NCBI GenBank assembly: GCA_015501585.1
Contig: JADNRY010000275.1
Coordinates: 17,060 to 81,059, forward strand
Direction: 5' to 3'
Source of the DNA: Rhodocollybia butyracea
Lineage: Eukaryota > Basidiomycota > Agaricomycetes > Agaricales > Omphalotaceae
DNA: 64,000 nt
Under the pieces are notes generated by a model. The model saw nothing but the letters and a program-made list of their open reading frames with translations. It was not told the DNA's origin and made no database searches. A program made the position numbers and the translations under genes. The first letter of the stretch is position 1. Each line of letters starts with the position of its first letter. Positions 1-10,421 of the stretch are shown piece by piece.

Positions 1-333
1 AAGGGAACAGGAATTGTGCTACGATGCTCACTCCTTAATTTCTGCATTGGTGAGCTACTAAGGTCGAAATTGAATCTCCGCGTTAGCCCAGAAAAACCCT
101 GCGTTTGCCCAGCGGCTGCATCAGAGGTTCTTTGATGGGTACGAGTTTTTGAAGCCAAAGGTCTGCACAAATTGAAGTTAGTATTGTGTCTACAAAGAAC
201 AAAGCGATTAAGCCCCACTGATCCGCTTTGATACTAGGCGGAGTCCTGGTGGCGAGCGCGTCCTCGATGCTCTTGACGCCTGAACGTTTACTTTATGCCA
301 AAGGTCCAAACCCTTGACAATGAAAGGAGGAGG

Positions 334-1041
334 CTAATACTCACCTCTCCAAATTGACCTCTCTAACATCGACCGTAGGATCATGACAAGCATCACCGGA
401 CATGGAAAGGCGACACTTTCGCAGTGTCCTAGAATCAAACTCGTGAAAATGACTGATAGCAATGAGCAACCAGACTCACTTGACTGAGACGTCATCTGCT
501 CAAAAAAGTCCCGGAGCATAAGCGGACATCCAAAATTGACAGACAATGATGTGCCGGGGAAATAACCAATGATGGATACGGTACTGAAATGAGGTATTCT
601 CAACCTAGGAAGCAACCTATGGAGTAAAGAATGACATACTGAGGACCCTCTGTTCTGACAGTGTATTGGATATCCTGGTTCAGCATAAGACCAATGTGAG
701 CCTGAGATAGCTGACGGTGAGAATGAGCATCGCAAGGGGAAATAGCCATAACGCAAGTTTGAATCTACGTTGTGAGATAAAGTACAGATGGTGACCGGCA
801 CCGAAGCATCGTTCCCTTCTCTGTTTACAATCAAATAAAGTCGTGTGGAGGACAAAGAGTCATAAGATCCCCGGATCGCTACATTGGTAAGTAGGAGGTT
901 TTTGGGTGGCACAATACTAGCCGGAATTCCAGCGATAACATTAGCATTCCTGGTTCGTGTCAGTATGAAGCCAATGCTGAAGGAGAGCCCCGATATTCTT
1001 ACCAGAACATTTCGTACTACCTTAGAGGGGCGCAGAGGCAA
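334..1041 (-). CDS. hypothetical ORF, 235 codons
   Basis: This is an open frame of 235 codons on the minus strand, in a flank where the plus strand has many stops. I do not recognise the product and see no clear domain or motif. It has several hydrophobic stretches and scattered cysteines. No introns are required. It sits about 200 bases upstream of the tyrosine-recombinase element and points away from it. It could be a real lineage-specific gene, an exon, or chance; its length is the only support. Confidence 0.2.
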   Translation of the reverse strand: MPLRPSKVVRNVLVRISGLSFSIGFILTRTRNANVIAGIPASIVPPKNLLLTNVAIRGSYDSLSSTRLYLIVNREGNDASVPVTICTLSHNVDSNLRYGYFPLRCSFSPSAISGSHWSYAEPGYPIHCQNRGSSVCHSLLHRLLPRLRIPHFSTVSIIGYFPGTSLSVNFGCPLMLRDFFEQMTSQSSESGCSLLSVIFTSLILGHCESVAFPCPVMLVMILRSMLERSIWRGEY

Positions 1042-1091
1042 CGATATGATCGATGACCAGGAAATGTAACCAAATTCCGAGATAAGCGCTA

Positions 1092-1160
1092 AAGGCGCTT
1101 ATTGGAGGATAAGATAGGCAGACGTGAGAATCGGCATCTTATCACATCGTTAAGCGCCTT
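1092..1160. repeat. imperfect inverted repeat upstream of the DIRS-like element
   Basis: AAGGCGCTTA (1092-1101) is perfectly inverted as TAAGCGCCTT (1151-1160), and GATAAGAT near 1109 is inverted as ATCTTATC near 1137. Together they form a potential 69-nt stem-loop ending 77 bases before the Gag-like start. It could belong to the terminal region of the element, since DIRS-like elements carry inverted or split terminal repeats, but I could not match it to the 3' end. Confidence 0.4.
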
Positions 1161-1236
1161 ACGCTGAACTCAAACCGATTCTCAACGTCGCCAACGTCGT
1201 CCGAACACTTTACTTCTACAAAGCTCTTTCCTTGAG

Positions 1237-2731
1237 ATGACGGACAACTCTGCACCACCCAGGCTTCTCAAACGCTTCCAACCTCACGACTCTTCTTTCG
1301 ACCAGTCGACTTGCACCAAACGGACGCATATATCCCCGGAAGTAAACAACACGTTAAAAAAACTTCCGTTGAAGACAATCTTGAAGAAGAACGTGGAAAT
1401 TACTGCGCGTAACAATAGCCGCAGGGAAAAGTTTCTGGAGAGAGAACTAGCACACGCTAAACACACGCAGGCTATGGCAGACACTATTCCAGGTGCCGCA
1501 CCTCCGAGACGGCCAGTGGAAGTGGATATGGATATCCCGGATGTGGAATCCACTATATCCATCGATGACGAAGTTTTTGACGGCCTTAGGAAGGACCCCA
1601 TGATCTTCACAGAACTCATGCCAATCTTGGGCTCTCATGCTATTGTGGAGATGAGGAAAGCTAATGAAGAAGACGAGAAAGAGAAGTTGAATACCTCTGC
1701 AGGAGCCACTGACCGCCAGGGCCAAGCTTCTATTTTTGCAGGCCCGGAACCACCTGTCCAACTTGTTACTCGAAGTGCAGCTGCACCCATACGCATTGTT
1801 TTTCCAGACGCGTTTTTCGAAACCGCACGCCACCACTATGTCTTTCCTCTTGCATTCTTTTACCCACCAACCGCCGAAAAAATCATCAGTAAAATCCGTC
1901 TCTACAAACAGTACAGGGTCCCAGGTATGACAACAAAGACTTATGTTATTGACATCGACGACATTGCAAAGAAATTGAAGGATGAAAAGGACATTGGCCC
2001 TCTGAAGGACAAGGATCTCCTCTATAACCAGTGGATCGAAGCTACTCACCAGTATTTTGCATTTGAGTTCCAACGCCATGGCGGCGACCCTGAAAGCCTG
2101 CGGCCGAAGTTTTTCAAGTATCATTTTGGCTTCTTCAAGAACCAACGCGAATCTGAGAAGTATTTCAACCTTTGGCTCCCGAGAGAAATCAAGATGCGTG
2201 CTAGCCACCATGCTCACAACGAGAGCTTCCCCAAATCATATCATAACAGCCAATGGTCCCAGGTCGAGGGGGAAGCTTCAGCTTATCGGATTCTCGCTGA
2301 GGCAAAACAGTCCTTCTCTTCTTACACCCACTCTGGTGGGAAAAAACTCATACAACTCTGTGTTGTATTCAGCTTCAGCCTCGACCTCCACTCTCGCTCC
2401 TAGCACGGAGGCCAGGAAGTCCTTTCCAGACCGCACTCGGGTTGTCCTTCCGGAACCGAGATGCATCGGATGTGGTAGGAAGGGACATGTCTTACAAGAA
2501 AAAGACTCAGGCGTACACGGAGTCTTTCCCTTCTGTGATTTGGAACGGGGTACAGGCGTTATCCGAGCTAGGAACGGAGATAACAGAGGTAAACGCATCT
2601 GTGTCGGATTCAACGCCATTGTTACCTGTAAATTCGGTGATGGATGTGCTTTTGCCCACATCTGTTTGTTATGCGGAGGCTCCCACTCCGCTCGCGAGCG
2701 CCACCCCTCTTGTCCCTGCCAAGCCGACTAA
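1237..2731 (+). pseudogene. Gag-like protein of the DIRS-like element, frameshifted
   Basis: The frame opens at ATG 1237 and runs 388 codons to 2403. Its C-terminal continuation lies in another frame up to 2731, so a frameshift lies roughly between 2300 and 2380. The N-terminal part is charged and without a recognised fold. The C-terminal part holds Cys/His clusters: CIGCGRKGH, then CKFGDGCAFAH, then CLLCGGSH. This CCHC/CCCH arrangement is the one I know from basidiomycete DIRS-like Gag proteins and is expected to bind nucleic acid. The next frame, for RT, starts inside this one at about 2442, so Gag and Pol overlap or were once joined by frameshifting. Confidence 0.7.
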
Positions 2732-4745
2732 TCCTTTTGTGGACTATTTCTTGCCAGATCCTCTTGTTTTCCATGATTTCAAGGACAGTTTTATACCCAG
2801 GTCTCCAGCTATCGATGCCTCTCCTGAAGAGAGGGAGATTTTCTACCGAATCACAACGCCATACAATGCCACTGCTTTCGAAACCGACTTAAAGCAGTAT
2901 AATCTTTCGGATTGTTTTCCTCTTCTTGTCCGCTATCTATCTCAGGGTTTTCCCCTAGGTAATATGCCACCTATCAAACATACAGCGATTATTGCGAATC
3001 ATTCTTTGGTATGGCAACACTCCGAAATCATCATGGATTTCCTTGCAGAGGAAGAGAAAGCACAACGGGTATCAGGTCCTTTCTCGCAAGATACACTTGA
3101 ACATATTCTTGGCGGTCCTTTCATTTTGGTACCACTTATAGTCGCAGAAGCGGACCAAGGTCCTGGTAAACCAGCAAAATACCGCATATGCAGTAATGCA
3201 TCCAAAGGCGGTTTCGACCAGGAGGGTGTCTGGCTTGACAGCATTAACTTGAATGTCGAGAAAGAGAAGTTCCCAACCACTTTCGACACTGTATCTCAAG
3301 TCGCTCATTGGGTAAGTCTTGTTTCCTCCATAAATCATTTCTTTTTAGTTCATTCCATATTCCCATGTGGGAAGTTATTTGGGTTATTCGCTATCATGGC
3401 GTTCCCTTATTATCATTCATAAATATAATTCATATCATGGGTTACTGCTATCGAAGCAACATACCATGTTTCATTCATTCATACATTTATTATTTCATGT
3501 GTTACAGCCTATTGGGCTTCATGTCATGATCTTTTCATTTATTCCTTATCTTCAATGTTTCGGTCGCCCCTCCTTTAACACAAGCTTGTACGATGGATAT
3601 CAAAAAATTCCACCATACCATTCCAATTGATCCTCGACACAAACCTTTCCTCGTATCACAAGATCCACATGGAAAATTTTGGCTCAACCATGTCCCAGGT
3701 TTCGGTTACTCACCTGCCAGCAGTAATGCGGGGATGGTCTCAGCAGCTGCAAGAGAGATCTGGAGAGCCAAGAAGGTATTTCCAATTGCGAAGGTGGAAG
3801 ATGATTTGGCGGTATTTCGGATTCCAAACAAGCAATTCGGTTACAGTTATTCGCGGGAAGATGCACTGGAACGTATTGTGCATCTCGGTATTCCTTGGCA
3901 CCCTCCCGAGAAGAAAGGAGACCCATTCTTTGTATTCACTTTCACGTTTATTGGCCTCCGTTGGGATTTGCCATCCAGGAGAGTTAGTCTTCCAGACGAA
4001 AAAACGCTTAAAATACATTCACCGCATCACAACTTTCCTATCTCTATACCGGAATGCAAAGGCTTCCTTGACCGCAGCGGAATCCATCCACGGCACAGTC
4101 TGTTACATCACATTTGTCTACAGAGAGGGTAGTTCTCACCTCCCAGCAATCTCAAATTTTCTGAGCGGTTTTAGAAACCGTGAAGTATCTTCGGGTAAAT
4201 ACCTCACCAATGGGATTGTCAGCGAGCTCAAGTGGTGGTTGGATATGTTGAAGAGTCCTAACTACTTCCGACAGCTCACCCCTCGAGGCCCTCTCTCGAA
4301 TTTTGGTATATTTGCAGATGTGTCTATGGATTGGGGCATTGGGATCTGGATACGTGGCCACTGGTCAGCTTTCAAACTGAAGACAAACTGGAAAATCGAA
4401 GGCCGTGATATCTGCTGGCTTGAAACTATTGCTATTGAAATCATCGCTCTATACCTCGAAGCTGAGGGATTAAAAAATCTATTTTTGCTCATTCGTTCCG
4501 ATAATAATGGCACTATTGGTGCTCTCACTAAAGGGTGTAGTCCAAACAGATGGGTCAATACTGCGGTTCGCCGTACCTTTGCTATATTTGCCGCACTGGC
4601 CATTGAGCCTTTGCTTGTCTACATCGAGTCGGAAAAGAATCCGGCAGACCCACTCTCGCGTGGGATTTTGGGTCGGCCAGAGTTCAAAATGGTTACACCT
4701 ATAACGCTCCCTGATGAGCTTCAAGATATTCTAATTCATGCATAG
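2442..4745 (+). pseudogene. reverse transcriptase - RNase H of the DIRS-like element
   Basis: The first part (to about 3311) ends with a conserved pre-catalytic RT segment (KYRICSNASKGG). A GTAAGT donor at 3312 and a pyrimidine-rich stretch ending in AG at 3584 suggest an intron, although the phases on the two sides do not agree, so an indel is also likely. RT motif A is MDIKKFHHTIPI at 3593 and the catalytic carboxylate pair is in KVEDDLAVF near 3800. Near 4010, in an A-rich run, the frame shifts. The RNase H part has GIFADVSMDWG, CWLETIAIE, IRSDNNGT and NPADPLSRG, the expected D-E-D-D set. The frame ends with TAG at 4743-4745. The combination of RT, RNase H and a downstream recombinase is diagnostic of YR elements. 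Confidence 0.8.
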
Positions 4746-4871
4746 GTATGATGATCATTCATTTTCATATCATTTATTTACTTTGTTCCTCATCTTAGTA
4801 CAGCCACATCTTCTGCACTAGGACGTCCTAGTGTGAGGAGGGATTCTCCGCGTGTCTCCCTTCCTCAAATG

Positions 4872-5045
4872 CATTCTTTATATGACTCGCTGTTCGATTT
4901 CTTTCCCGTCTGTCCACCACAAGGACCACAGATCAATGCATTCCCCTCTCACTCTCTATATGATTCACCAGCCTCTCCGCCTGAAAATCCTAATTGCATA
5001 CCATCATCAAAACTTTCGAATCAATCTCACTCGCTTTATGACTCA
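4872..5045 (+). repeat. three HSLYDS motifs at exact 26-codon spacing
   Basis: HSLYDS is encoded at 4872-4889, 4950-4967 and 5028-5045, exactly 78 bases apart. Most codons differ synonymously between copies (CAT/CAC, TCT/TCG, TTA/CTA/CTT, GAC/GAT, TCG/TCA), while the residues between the motifs have diverged to Pro/Ser-rich sequence. Confidence 0.75.
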
Positions 5046-5736
5046 TTATTATACAGCATTCCCAAGGATCCTCCTCTTAGTTCAAGCAAACCATCCAGCA
5101 TACAGCAATACGTCCCAAACACATCCAACATCCAACAGAAATACCCGCTGACTTTGCGCAAGCACAAGCAAGGTGATTCAATTACACCAAACCCACTCCG
5201 CCCTGACGTCCAGGCAAAACACCGAATCCACGCTTGGACAACCCCATATGCCCTTGCTAACGCTCCCAGGCTGCCACCACCCTGCCACTCGCAGTTCTTG
5301 AGCTCGGAGACAAGGCAATGAGGGAAGCACTTGCCGATAGTTCGAAGTTGTCTTATGTAGCTGGCCTCCTTTGTTTCACGCAATTCTGTGATAATTTGAT
5401 GATACCTGAAAATCTTTGAATGCCTGTGGGTGAAGACTTAATAGCTGGTTTCATTGGGTTTCATATGGGAGAGGTGGTCAACGTTAAAGGATGGTTATCC
5501 GGGCTCCGCGCATGGCATGACCTCCATGGAGCTCCCATGGCCTTCAGAATCAAGGAAAATCCGCTACGCTCACGCTGGTGCCCGTAAAGCCGGATCTCAC
5601 CGTCGTTGTCCGGTTAGAAACCCTATCACTTTGAATCATATGATAGCGCTCTTTTTTGCACTTGACTTTAATATCCCCTTTCACTGCGCCTTATGGGCGG
5701 TTGCTTGTAATGCCTTCTGGGGTTGCCGAAGACTCG

Positions 5737-5788
5737 GTATGTATTATTATTTGCATCTTATTAATCATTCATTCTTATCTTCATGCAG
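5737..5788 (+). other. spliceosomal intron in the tyrosine recombinase gene
   Basis: The donor is GTATGT at 5737 and the acceptor is CAG at 5786-5788. Removal joins two different reading frames into one that reads through a conserved stretch (CRRLGELTIPS). The length of 52 nt is typical of basidiomycete introns. Confidence 0.85.
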
Positions 5789-6613
5789 GAGAGCTTACCA
5801 TCCCTTCCCTCATGGGTTTTGAACCCCGGTACCATGTCAGTCAAAACACCAGTATCATATTCAAACTTAACCCAGACAACTCCCCTCACGCAGTCAGTTT
5901 CCATATCCCTTGGACCAAGACAACTAAAGAACTCGGTGCCTCAGTTACTGGCACAGCCCAGGTTGGGGAACTCATTGTGCTTTGCCCTTTCCGTGCAATG
6001 AAGAGACACCTTGCCGCCAACAACACTGTTCCTCAGGATGTCTCATTATTTGGCTTCTTGGATGCTAACGGCGCTCCCCAGCATATGACAAAGACAACTT
6101 TCCTAAAATTCTGCGATGCGATCTGGAAAGGCGCCGGTCTTATGAGCGTACATGGACATTCTTTCCGTATTGGCGGCACAGTGGAGCTACTCATTGCTGG
6201 TGTATCTCCCGAGGTTGTTGCTGCTATCGGTGGATGGACTTCATTAGCATTCTTAATCTACTGGAGACGTTTCGAGGAAATCCTCCCAACCCACATTTTG
6301 AAGGCTTATGACTCGGACCAAATCTCTCGCCTTAAATTGACTTTAGATGATTTTAGAAAAACCCAAAAAATTTCAGATTCGGTTATTGACGCGTGTATTT
6401 CAGGTATAATTATTGAAGACTTCGAGTAATTAGCAAGTAATTAGTAAAAATTTGTTACTACTTCTATCACAGTGTGAAAATGGAAATTTCTTCCTATCCT
6501 AGTACGGCCTCGCAAATCGTCGGATTAATTATGCTTTCGCTCTTTTTGGGTTTGTTTTCCCGCCCTTTCCATTCTTTTGGAGCTCTGGCTCTGTTTGGGA
6601 CGGAACGTCCACG

Positions 6614-6641
6614 GGTGGGAGCGCGGGGCCGAGCCCCAGCC
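6614..6641 (+). other. GC-rich 3'-end motif of the DIRS-like element
   Basis: The 28-base sequence GGTGGGAGCGCGGGGCCGAG followed by CCCCAGCC occurs again in inverse orientation at 20633-20660 with 25 of 28 bases matching. It contains a GGGGC/GCCCC inverted pair and lies about 190 bases after the recombinase stop. Confidence 0.6.
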
Positions 6642-6856
6642 AAACCCCTACATCTCTTATTGGTCACTTTGCAGAATTTACCTTTACATATTCATTACTG
6701 AGAATCCTATGATTTAGGCAACTAGCTTATTGAATGAATGAAAGAACAAAGCAAATCACGGTCACATGCTCATAGAGCACGTGGCCTAAAGTTTTTTACA
6801 TGTTGTATTGGCCGTCTCTCAGCTTGGTATCTTATCTTATCTCAGTTCATCTAAAT

Positions 6857-6925
6857 TAAACCAAATCAGGGAACCGAAGATAAGACCGGGACGGAAACGG
6901 GACGCCGATAAGATAATATACAACA
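6857..6925 (-). repeat. LTR end fragment (3' LTR of the gypsy element)
   Basis: The sequence from AAACCAAATC to TACAACA matches 13568-13635 at most positions. The match stops at ACAACA on the right, which defines the LTR edge, and fades left of 6857. Confidence 0.65.
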
Positions 6926-9649
6926 CAACCCCCTCATTACTCTTTTGCTCCTGCAAAAGCAGATACAACAGAGAAAGAAAGTTGGTAACAAAACACAAAG
7001 GAAAAGTAGTAGTACAGGAGAATAGAAACTAATATACACGTAAAGGAGAACATATAGGTACATACCAGAATACAAGTACACCAGGAGAAGAGATCCAGGA
7101 CCGAGGAACATCCCCCAGCCATCAAAAGTCAAAAGTCAATCACGATCTTGATGGCTGTCATAACGTTATGTTTTTTTACTGGTTTCCAGCGCGGCGACCT
7201 GCTTTCATCCTTTCTTTAGCATCCTGTCATTGAAGGTCAGCAGAGGCATACCAGAGGGAAGGATCAGGAAAGTCTGAGCGGTCTTTTGAGTGGTAGGGTC
7301 GGAGCCTGAGGCCGTTGTAGAGGTGACAAAGAACGTATCTATTCCTCGTCATGAGCTGGTAAGTATTTTTATTGGATACATCACGAATAATAAAAGGTCC
7401 ATCCCAGCAAGGATGAATCTTGGACTGACATTCATTTTTCCTCAGGACCAGGTCTCCAATTCCGAGCCCCCTTTCCTTGTACTCTGCCTCTTGCTTTGCC
7501 GCTTCCGTGTCCAGTCATTCCAATGCTTTTGTGTTGGCTTCTTCTCAATATTGCTCGAGATTTTGGACGTGTTCAAGTCGTTGTTCTTGAAGCGTAGCAA
7601 TTTCCGCATCGGTAGAAGGAATACAAAGAGTACCAAAGACGGAATCACCAGGAAGACAAGGCTTGAAGCCATAGAGCATATGCCCGGGAGATACTCCAGT
7701 GCTAGGATTTTTGTGAGCGCGGTGAGCAAGGAGAGCATCTGGTACGTACTTTTCCCACTCGTTCTGATTGCCAGGAGCGCAGAACCAACCTAAGATTTGA
7801 ACCTAGAGTATTGTTGAATTTTTCGAGGCAACCATTAGTTTGAGGATGGTATGGCGAGGTTTGTAGGTGTTCGATGGTAGGTCTTTGTAAGAGATTTTGA
7901 AGAGCATAAGACATGAATTCCTCACCATTGTCAGTTAGGATTGCCCTAGGCTTCCCGAACAAAGAGATAACTTGATGGAGCAGTTGGATCACTGTGTCGG
8001 CTGAACGTTGGGGAAGTGTGATGGCGAAGGTGAAGTCTGTGCCCATGTCCATCGACGTGAGGAGGTACTGACTTCCTTTTTTAGTTTTAGGCCATGGTCC
8101 AATGAAGTCAAAGGACCATACATTGCCCAGGCCAACTTGAGGAAGTGGAAACATCAGCTGTGAAGGAACGGCATTTTGCTTGGTGAACTGGCACTGATCG
8201 CAGGTATGTACCATATATTCTACCATCTCCTGCGAGTATGGCATCCAGACTTGAGTTCAAAGACAATCAGCAACCACATTGATTCCCAATTGCCCTAAGT
8301 CAATGTGAAGGCTACAAACTATTCCGAGAGCTTCAGCGACTGAGGTGGGTACAAGGACAATCTGTGGTTCTGTTGCTTCAGCTGGGCTGATGTCTCGGTA
8401 CAGGTGTTTGTTACTCACCAAATAATTCCCCCCTCCGCTGTTTGCAACTGCAACTTCCTTTCCAGATAGTAAGGTGATTCTTCTTTGTTCCAAGGTGTCA
8501 AATATTGCTGAATGACATTTGGGATTGACTTCAATAGCAAAGAGCGGCTGATACTCGATGTCCGGAACATCCGGATGATCTTCTCAACGAGACAGAGCAT
8601 CAGCGGCGACTTGCGCAAAACTGGGGCGGTACAAGGTCTTGATGTCAAAGTGGGCAATATCATCATTGAAGTGAGCAAGGCGACGACTGAGATGTTTTTG
8701 AGTGTGGAAATACTTCAATGATTCATGATCTGTACATACCACAATAGGAGAACCTTCAATAAATGCTCACCATTTCTTGAATGCATGAACTACAGCTAGC
8801 ATTTCCTGTTCCTGCGCTGAGTATTGCTGTTCAGTTGGTGACATTTTTTGTGACTCAAAAGCTATTGGCCGTAAGTCTTTTTCTTCAAAGTCAAAGCGGT
8901 TAGGGGACTTACTCTCATCCCTCCCTTCGTCAAGATCCTTGAACGGGGTCAACGCTTGTTGAAGAACAGCTCCAAGACAGAAGCCCAAAGTGTCAGTGTC
9001 AATAACGAAGACCCTCCAAGGAGTTGGATGGATCAGGATGTGAGCATTTGTAAGAGAGCATTTCAAGGATTCAAATGCAGTAGTGCATTTGGGTGACCAA
9101 GTGATCACAGAACCCTTCTTTGGATCACCAAGGAGAAGGTTAGTGAGTGGTAGAGCTTGATTAGCAAATCCATGTACAAAATGTTGGTAGTAGCCAGCAA
9201 GATTCAAGAACCCATGAAGTTGAGTGATATTCAAAGGTATGGGCCATTTGAGTACTGCTCACACTTTATCAGGATTGACCTGAATACCATTGCCAGATAC
9301 AAGATGACCAAGGTACAGGAGTTCTGATTGCGCCCAGGTACACTTGTCAAGGTTGAGAATGAGGTCTTCCTCCGCCAGAGCAGTGAGTACCTGTTCAACA
9401 TGTGATTCATGTTCCTCCAGAGAGCTAGAATAAATCACATGTTATGACCCATACCCAAACTATAAGCATATACATATCTTTTTCTATTATTATTAACCAA
9501 CTACTACTACTATCATTAAGATTTCTACTTATCATATACATTTTACGTTCATTACTCATTTTCTCTACATTATTTGGCATAATGCTGCACACATTGAACA
9601 TACTGTTAATCAACTTCGGTTTCACTAGAATAATTGAACACCAGTCACT

Positions 9650-9885
9650 GCATGACATCATTCTACTGCTCCGCAGTTCTGACATCATTTTACTGCTCCA
9701 CAGTCATGATGTCATCTCACTGCTCCGCAGTTATGACATCATTCCAGCTCCACAGTTATGATATCATTCCAGTGCTCCGCAGTTATGACATCATTCCAGC
9801 TCCACAGTTATGATATCATTCCAGTGCTCCGCAGTTATGACATCATTCCAGTGCTCCACAGTTATGATGTCATTCCGCAGCATTT
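9650..9885 (+). promoter_or_regulatory. tandem array with TGACATCA/TGATGTCA sites in U3
   Basis: About nine units of roughly 25-26 bases of the type CTCCGCAGTTATGACATCAT occur upstream of the TATA box. Most contain TGACATCA, TGATATCA or TGATGTCA, close to the CRE/ATF core TGACGTCA. Known LTR promoters often carry such upstream repeats; binding by a bZIP factor is inference. Confidence 0.5.
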
Positions 9886-9908
9886 TCTAAATAATACATA
9901 CTTGACAG

Positions 9909-9916
9909 TATATAAG
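9909..9916 (+). promoter_or_regulatory. TATA box of the solo LTR
   Basis: TATATAAG lies about 30 bases before the conserved GTAGACGTATTATT, the predicted transcript 5' region. Confidence 0.7.
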
Positions 9917-10016
9917 GAGGCTAGATTTACCAATGTACAGTAGACGTATTATTTTTCTTAAATCCAAACCCCCACTTGTTTGCTGTTATCACTTGTGTGA
10001 ATCACCAGACCAACTC

Positions 10017-10421
10017 ATTGTATATTGTTGAGCTATCTCCAAGTTACAATACACATTTATACATCTTGTTGAGCTAACTCCAAGTTGTATCCACTAACAT
10101 TCACCTGTTGAGCTATCTCCTAGTGAATACTTCTTTAATTGCCACTTGTTGAGCTATCTCCGAGTTGCAACTTCCTATTACTTGTTGAGCTATCTCCAAG
10201 TATTAGACATCACACTCACTATTACTTGTTGAGCTATCTCCGAGTACTAGACACCACACTCACTATTACTTGTTGAGCTATCTCCGAGTACTAGACACCA
10301 CACTCACTACTACTTGTTGAGCCATCTCCGAGTACTAGTTCTGATTCATATTACTGCTTGTTGAGCTATCTCCGAGGGTAATCTTATTATTATTATTTGT
10401 CGAGCTATCTCCAAATAATAA
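10017..10421 (+). repeat. array of ten bulged hairpins with constant loop TTGAGCTATCTC
   Basis: Ten units share TTGAGCTATCTC (variants TTGAGCTAACTC, TTGAGCCATCTC, TCGAGCTATCTC). Within it GAG pairs with CTC around a CTAT loop, leaving a two-base TT bulge. The flanking arms differ from unit to unit but remain complementary: TTATTATTTG/CAAATAATAA, ATTCAC/GTGAAT, ATTAC/GTAAT, ATTGTA/TACAAT, CTA-TACTTG/CGAGTA-TAG. The array lies downstream of the predicted transcription start, in R/U5. Confidence 0.9.

Larger units (their letters stand above)
4833..6429 (+). pseudogene. tyrosine recombinase of the DIRS-like element
   Basis: A proline/serine-rich N-terminal region (4833 to about 5320) carries three HSLYDS motifs. 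A SAM-like core-binding region follows (SKLSYVAGLLCFTQF near 5345). It contains TGA at 5417-5419 in the context IPENL-stop-MP, where related proteins have Arg. A 52-nt intron, 5737-5788 (GTATGT...CAG), joins WGCRRLG to ELTIPSLMGF in frame, which supports it strongly. The catalytic half shows GHSFRIGG (H-x-x-R), GGWTS and IYWRRF with the probable nucleophile Tyr. The enzyme would cut and rejoin DNA during integration of the cDNA circle. The stop and a frame change between about 5450 and 5570 make it non-functional. Confidence 0.8.
1237..6720 (+). mobile_element. decayed tyrosine-recombinase (DIRS-like) retrotransposon
   Basis: The order Gag-like zinc-finger protein, reverse transcriptase, RNase H, tyrosine recombinase in one orientation defines a YR retrotransposon. 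Such elements integrate with a tyrosine recombinase instead of a DDE integrase. Frameshifts near 2.34 kb, 3.6 kb and 4.01 kb and an in-frame TGA at 5417-5419 show that it is defective. At least one intron (5737-5788) is well supported. The 3' noncoding end contains a GC-rich motif found again, inverted, at 20.63 kb. Exact termini were not determined. Confidence 0.85.

Noticed and set aside
1284..2217. Minus-strand frames of 111 and 256 codons over the DIRS-like gag
   Set aside because: They lie opposite the recognisable Gag-like frame and have no motif of their own.
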